Of a DNA stretch of 6,403 nucleotides, positions 1 through 6,300 are shown piece by piece. The translations under genes were made by a program, and so were the position numbers. The stretch covers positions 1 to 6,403 of the forward strand of contig CAIVHI010000211.1 of assembly GCA_903905685.1 (NCBI GenBank), read 5' to 3'. This DNA is from an uncultured Bacteroidota bacterium (GTDB lineage Bacteria > Bacteroidota > Bacteroidia > Chitinophagales > Chitinophagaceae). The notes under the pieces were generated by a model. The model was given only the letters and a program-made list of their open reading frames with translations. It made no database searches and was not told where the DNA came from. The first letter of the stretch is position 1. The number at the start of each line of letters is the position of its first letter.

Positions 1-175
1 CACCATCCACCAAGGTATCTGAAAACAGCCCCGGGAAGAATGGAGAGCCTACAATCCGATTTTGGACGGCTTGGTCGTTGTAGCAGGACGAATGCCAAAT
101 GCCATACTGATGGGGTGTTGGTACGTAGCCGGGATACTGCGCCATCGTTATTTTATTGCCGTTGCTGGTGCCCAT
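1..175 (-). CDS. Unrecognised protein, N-terminal fragment (3' end outside window)
   Basis: A minus-strand frame opens after a TAA at 208..206 and stays open to the left edge. From ATG at 175..173 it gives 58 residues, beginning M-G-T-S-N-G-N-K-I-T-M-A-Q-Y-P-G-Y. A second ATG at 145..143 is preceded by an A-rich stretch (AATAAAATAACG), which suits Bacteroidota start sites, so M-A-Q-Y-P-G-Y could be the true N terminus. The residues look protein-like: aromatic, Pro and Gly rich, with Y-V-P-T-P-H-Q-Y-G-I-W-H. Neither start is followed by a signal peptide or membrane segment. I do not recognise a family. It is in the same orientation as the giant gene, 195 bases downstream, probably as a separate transcription unit. 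It could also be a decayed gene remnant; a plus-strand frame through 1..180 is also open but looks like a shadow. Confidence 0.4.
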   Translation of the reverse strand, partial: MGTSNGNKITMAQYPGYVPTPHQYGIWHSSCYNDQAVQNRIVGSPFFPGLFSDTLVDG

Positions 176-257
176 TTGCGTAGTGATGCCGTTGAATACG
201 TTGGTTTATTTGACGTTTGAATTGTTATGTTAAAGTTCGACTAAATTTTGGGATTTC

Positions 258-288
258 CAAATTATTGGGAAATAAAATCCTTAACCAA
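258..288 (-). promoter_or_regulatory. Speculative Bacteroidota-type promoter for the downstream frame
   Basis: On the minus strand TTG (288..286) is separated by 21 bases from TAATTTG (264..258). This approximates the Bacteroidota sigma-ABfr pattern of TTG near -33 and TAnnTTTG near -7, but the -7 element is one base short and the spacing is at the long end. A start near 251 would leave a leader of about 75-105 bases before the possible start codons at 175 or 145. The surrounding 195-base spacer (176..370) is clearly richer in A and T than the coding sequence. An A/T hairpin (ATTTCC/GGAAAT arms at 253..258 and 268..273) overlaps it. Apart from these and the terminator candidate I see nothing in the spacer. 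Confidence 0.2.
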
Positions 289-322
289 GAACTGTAGGCC
301 AATAAGTCGTTCGTCCCCCGAT

Positions 323-356
323 AAAAACGATAGCGGATGTTGCCCCGCATTTTTTT
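323..356. terminator. Weak bidirectional hairpin terminator candidate
   Basis: GCGGATGTTGCCCCGC at 333..348 folds into a short stem (four G-C pairs plus one possible G-U on the minus-strand RNA) with a 6-base loop. On the minus strand it is preceded by seven A and followed, after five bases, by five T (327..323). On the plus strand it is followed directly by A and then seven T (350..356). It lies 23 bases past the stop of the giant gene, the right place for its terminator. The stem is short and the minus-strand T run is offset, so it may be weak. Confidence 0.35.
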
Positions 357-370
357 CAACCTATCTACCC

Positions 371-3300
371 CTACCACAACACCAGTTTACCAAAATAGCT
401 CACGCCGTCTACTATCACCGTCACCATATACACCCCACTGGCTTGGCCGTGAATGTCGATGCTCCAGTTGTTCGTGTCCTCATAAGCCGTCTCCAGCAAG
501 GCGTTGCCGAGCAGGTCGGTCATACGAATCGCGATGTGGTGGCCGGGGGTCGACAGGCTCATGTTGTAGAGGCCTGTGCTCGGATTGGGATTGATAGTGA
601 GTGCGCCCGAATGGAGGCCGATTTCCTGCACGCCGTTCAGGGAGTCGCACGAGCCCTTGCCGTAGACTTGGATGACGACCGATGCCGCACTGGTGCCGCA
701 GGCGTTGGTGTAGCGGTAGGTAACGGTGTCGAGGCCGGGCTCCACGCCTTTAGCCACCTTGTCCGATGCCCAATCGGCATTGCCGTTGGAGAGTGTCAGA
801 GTGCCGCCTGGCGGCTGCACCTGCACGGTGTCTTCGTTACCGATGCAGACGTAGCTGCGGCCGGCAAGGCTGGCATAGCGCGGAGAATCAACCGTTACGG
901 TCACGGACGCCGAGGCCGTGCCGCAGGCGTTTGCGAGGGTGTAGGTCAGTGTATCGGTGCCGGCAACGGAGGCCATTGCCACACTGCCCGTCAGGGACAG
1001 CCCCCATGAGGCGGTCCAAGTACCACCCGCAGCCGAATCGGTGAAGGTGGCGGGTGTGGCGATGCAGAAGGTGGCCGGGCCGGTGATGGCCGACACCATC
1101 GGCAGTGCAATCACCGTTATGGTCTTCTTGACCATAAACGACCCGCAGGTGTTGGAGTAGGCGTATTGGACGGTATCTATTCCGCCTGCGCTACCCGTTA
1201 CAACCGCGCCGGATATTGTCGCAGTGTGGTTGAAAGCGCTCCAAGTGCCCCCCACCACGCTGTCGGAAAGGGTGGCGGACGATCCCACGCACAATGAATC
1301 GGGACCGGTGATGGGTTTGGATGTGGGAACGGGCTGAATTGTTACTACCTTGGTCGCTGTGTCGCTACCGCAATAGCCCGTGGCGATGTAGTACACGGTA
1401 TCCATACCGGCCGATACACCTGTCACCGCTATGGAATTACCGGTGGGTACGAAGTTGATGTTGCCGTTGGTTCTGAACCAGTCGCCACCGGTGGCAGTAT
1501 CTGTCAGCGCTATAGTTGCACCTGCACACACGGAAGTATCGCCATTAATGTATGCAACGACAGGAAGTGTCGCGCAGTAAACGGCGTGACGGTCGGTTTG
1601 TGAACCGCAGTAGGTGGTGGTGGTGTAAAGCACGGTGTCTGTTCCGGATGCGAGGTAGGTTATTTTACCCGCACCACTTACCGACAGGCTGCCATCGGCC
1701 ACAGCCCACACCCCACCCGATTGCGAATCGAAGCAGGAATCGGTCATGCCGGGGCACAACGTATCGGCACCCGTCAACATCCCTGCCATGGGAAGGGGTG
1801 CAATGTATACCGCCTTGACAACCAATACGATGCCGCAGGCATTGGCGAACATGTACCGCACCGTGTCCGCACCGGCATTGACGGCCGTAACCGCGTAGCC
1901 GCCAGCGGAATCGACGACCCCTACCGCCAAAGCATCCGCCAGCGACCACGAGCCGCCGGTTCCGGTTACGGTATAGGTGGCAGAGGAACCGGGACAAAGG
2001 GTATCGGCTCCCGCAAGCGTAAGCGTGGGAGCGACCTGCACGGTGACCGTTTTAGTCGCCGTATGCGGTATGCCGCAGGCGTTGGTGCGTTGGAAGCCGA
2101 TTGTGGTGGTGCCGGCAGTCGACGCAGTGACCACTCCCCCTGATGTTACGGTCGCAACGGTAGGCATGGACGACGTCCAAGTACCACCCATAACGCTTTC
2201 CGTAAGCGTAGTGGAAGTACCCGCGCACAGCACCGAATCACCCGTGATGGCTGAAAGTCCGGTATCGGCGATGACGGTCACGAGGTGGCGGTAAGCCAGC
2301 GGGCAAACCGAGGCGGCCGTGTAAACGGCAGTATCCCGACCTGCCGAAACACCCGTCACGAGCAGGCCTCCCGAAACGGTATCAGCCGAAAGATGGCCGT
2401 TGTTGACCATCCACGCCCCCCCGCCGGTTGTCGCCATGAGCGTCGTGGAAGCACCTACGCACAGGTGCGTACTGTCGGAAGTAATGGTGCCCGATGGGTT
2501 GACCGTCACATCCTTGGTGGCTATGCTGACGCCGCAGGCGTTCACTACCGTGTAGTTGATTTGGGTGGTGCCCGCCGAGACACCTGTCACGTAGCCGCCC
2601 CCCACAGTAGCAACGGCCGGGACGCTGGAACCCCACGAGCCGCCAATCGGCGAAGCCGTGAGCAGCAACGTGGCACCGTTGCAAAGGCTGTCGAGGCCGG
2701 ATATCGTTGCATTGGGAAGGGTATCCACGCTCACGGTCTTCGTAGCCATGATTGCCAAGCCGCACATCCCGATGCCGGAATAACTGATGGTTACAGTGCC
2801 GTAAGCAACCCCCGACACCACACCGCCCGAGTTCACCGTTGCCAAGGATGTATTGGACGACGTCCATGTGCCGCCAGATTGCGCATCCGTCAGGGTGAGC
2901 GTTGTGCCCCTGCACACCGCTGACCCACCACCGATTGCCGCTAGGTCGGTATCGGCATGCACCCAAACCTTGTGGAGGTAGCCGGTGATGCACCCTGAAG
3001 GTGGCATATAGGTCAAGCTATCGTAGCCCGGTGCTGCGCCCGTTAACACCACGCCGCCCGTTGTCAGGCTCGTACTTACCCGAGCATTGGATGTAGACCA
3101 AGTGCCACCCGATACATCGTCATTTAAGGTGGTGCTTGTGCCCACGCACAGTTGGACGGTATCTACCATGACATTACCGCTAGGGTCCACAACCACTGCA
3201 TGGGTATCTTGGGCAGTACCGCAGACATTGGCTAAGGAGTAGGTTATAACGACACTGCCCGGAGCAATACCGGTAAGGGTACCGCCCGCTATTGTGCCAA

Positions 3301-6300
3301 TGCCCGATGTTCCCCCACTCCAAGTGCCCCCCAACGGCAGGCCGGTGAATGTGGCATCGGCTCCGCTGCACAAGTTGTCAGGGCCTGTGACCGCGACAAC
3401 GGGGAGGGTATCCACAGCTATGGTCTGGGTCGCCGTAATCATAACACCGCACATACCGGGTGCTGAATAGGTAATTGTTGCCGCCCCATACATTAACCCG
3501 GTGAGTACACCCGTAGTAGCGCCGATGGCAACCACCGACGGATTGGACGATGTCCATGTGCCGCCCGATTGGGCATCTGCCAGTGTGAGCGTTGCGCCCT
3601 TGCATACCGTTGACGCACCGCCAATTGGAGCAAGCGTGGTGTCTGCACCAATGCGCACTTCGTGCCAATAATGCGCAATGCACCCAGATGCCGGGGTGTA
3701 TATCAGGGTGTCCAAGCCCACCGAAACGCCGGTAACGGCGACATGGCCGAATATTGGAACCTCGGTAGCGGATGCATTGGAAATAGACCACGTACCACCC
3801 GAAACGTCGTCTGATAACGTTGTGACCGTACCAACGCAAACCTGCACGGTATCCACAACAAATGTAATCCCGGAGGAAACGCTCACCGTCTTCGTCACCA
3901 CCTGCGATGTGCACCCCACAACGCGGTAATAAATCTGCGTGGTTCCCCATGCTACGCCCGTTACCAAGCTGCCGGAGGTGGTCACTACGGCGGTGTTGTA
4001 GGAGCCCCATGTTCCGCCTGCAGTTGCATTGCTGAGTGTAATGGTCTGGCCGGCACATAAGACGGAGTCGCCCGTTATTGGCCCCAAAACAGGGTCTGTT
4101 TTCACTTTTATGATGTGTATTTGTTGGGCTGTGCCACATACCGATGAGTAGGTATAGATGGCGGTATCCCGTCCTACCGATACGGCATCAACCATTTGTG
4201 TAGCACCTCCCCATGTTGCGAATACTGCATATGCGTTACTCATGGCCCAAGTGCCACCTGCCGGCGAGGCCGTATAAGTGGCCATAGCTCCCGGACATAG
4301 GCTTGTAGAATCAATGGTCGAGGACGCCGCAGGGTTCACGGTCACTACGGCCGAAGTGGACGCGCTACCGCACAGATTGACGACAAGGTAGACTACACTT
4401 GCAGTTCCGGGACTAACACCGCCGATGATGCCCGACCCAAACAACGTTGCCGCGCTTCCGGATACCGACCAACTGCCACCGGGCGTACCGTCGTCCGTCA
4501 ACAAGCCGACAGAACCTGTGCACACCGACAAACTGCCGGAAATCGCGCCGGCCGTAGGAGCGGCAACCACATGGAACAGGTGTTTATAGATAACGGCACC
4601 GCAGGTGGTCGTTAGGGTATAAAAAACGGTATCTGTGCCTACCGTGCTGCACGATACCGTAATTGGCCCCGTGGAACCACTCAACGACACCACGCCGAAA
4701 GCCGTGCTCCAAGTGCCGCCGCCAACGGGAGGCGTGAACGATTGGGTACCACCGACACAGAGGGTGAACGAATCCACCAGGAGCATGGCAGGTACTGGGT
4801 AAACAGTCAGTGGCCAAGTTGCACTTGCAGTACCGCATGCATTGGATTGCGAGTAGAAAACCGTAGTCGTGCCGGGCGAAACGGCTGTGACGATGCCCGT
4901 CGTTGTAATCGCCGCGACTCCCGGAGTGCCCGAAGCCCAAACGCCACCCGAACCCGTTTCCGTAACCGTGGCCGCAGACCCTACGCACAGCACACTGCTG
5001 CCTGTAATGGTGCCGGCGGTAGGCTCGTTAAAAACCTTAAACAGGTGTTTGTAAACCTTGGTGCCGCAGGTGGTGGAGACGGTGTAATACACAGTATCCG
5101 TTCCCACCGTGCCGCACGTTGCCGTAACAGGCCCGGTAGTCCCGCTCAGGGACACCAAGCCCAACGCGGTGCTCCAAGTGCCGCCACCGACGGGGGGCGT
5201 AAACGAATGTGTAGCTCCCACGCAGACCGTGAACGAATCGAGTGAGGGCGCACCCGAGGTAGGGTATACCGTTATGGGCTTCATAGCGTGTACGGAGCCG
5301 CAAATGTTGGATATGGTATAAGAAATGATGGTGGTGCCTGCCGAGAACGCCGTGACGATACCCGTCGATGCAATCGCTGCCACCCCGGGTGTGCCGGAGC
5401 TCCAAGTGCCCCCAACGGCGGTATCGGTCAACGTAAGGGTCGAACCTGCACAGACGACGCTGTCTCCAACAATGGTAACGGCCGTGGGGACGTTCAAAAT
5501 ATGGACGATATGCTTGTAGACCGCTGTGCCGCAAAACGTGGTGAGCGAAAAATATACGGTATCGGTGCCGGCGGTGCCGCCATAAACGGCGGTGCCGCTG
5601 TCTACCGGACTACCCACTACGGCATCTCCATTAAACACCGTCCATGCACCTCCAGGTAACGGTGAGGTGATGAAGGTGGTGGTGCCTATGCAAATCGTGA
5701 CCGAATCGACCACGGCCGAAAATGCCGTCGGATTGATGGTAACGGCCTTGGTTTCGGTCACCGTGCCGCACGCATTGGCATCTGTAAACGAAATGGTGGC
5801 CCTACCCGCCGATAATCCAAAAACGGTACCGTTGCCGTTCACATTGGCAATAGCAGGTACCGTACTGCTCCATACACCCGCCAGCGGCTCGCCGACCAAG
5901 TTGACGCTATCGCCGATGCACAGTACCGAATCGCCGGTTATGGGATTGTCGGGCAGGTAGACATCTATCAACAAAATATGGTTGGAAGTCGCGGTACCGC
6001 AAAAGCTGGTCACGCTATAACTCACCGTGTCGCGCGCGGGGGTGAGCAGGTCAACCGAAGCAGTTGCGCCCCAAGTCCCGGTTATGGTGGCATGCCCGTT
6101 GTAGTTGGTCCAAGTGCCGCCGGGAATTATGCCGGAAAGGGTTATAGTGGTCCCTTCACACATTTCCGTGGAGTCGAAGGAGGTGCCGGACAATGGGTAG
6201 ACGGCAATGGCTTTGGTCACCACCGTATTTCCACACGCGCCGTCAACCGTGTAGGTAATGGCAAAAGCCCCCGCAGTCGTGGCGGTAAATAAGCCGCCCG

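Noticed and set aside
1..180. Plus-strand frame open from the left edge to a TAG at 178..180
   Set aside because: Its translation is Arg, Cys and Ser rich with no recognisable motif, and it overlaps the more protein-like minus-strand frame. It may be chance; the window is too short to be certain.
253..273. A/T-rich hairpin as an intrinsic terminator
   Set aside because: The stem (ATTTCC/GGAAAT) is A/T rich and no clean T run follows on either strand; it may simply be an AT-rich upstream region.
248..1009. 253-codon plus-strand open frame over the C-terminal part of the giant gene, plus several shorter plus-strand frames across the array
   Set aside because: They lie antisense to a certain CDS, have low-complexity Arg/Cys/His or Val/Thr/Pro-rich translations, and owe their length to the repetitive codon pattern. 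No family signature or start context supports them.
3378..4139. 253-codon minus-strand open frame in another phase within the giant gene
   Set aside because: It is a shifted-frame reading of the repeats with an Arg, His and Cys rich, motif-free translation, and the main frame is intact throughout.
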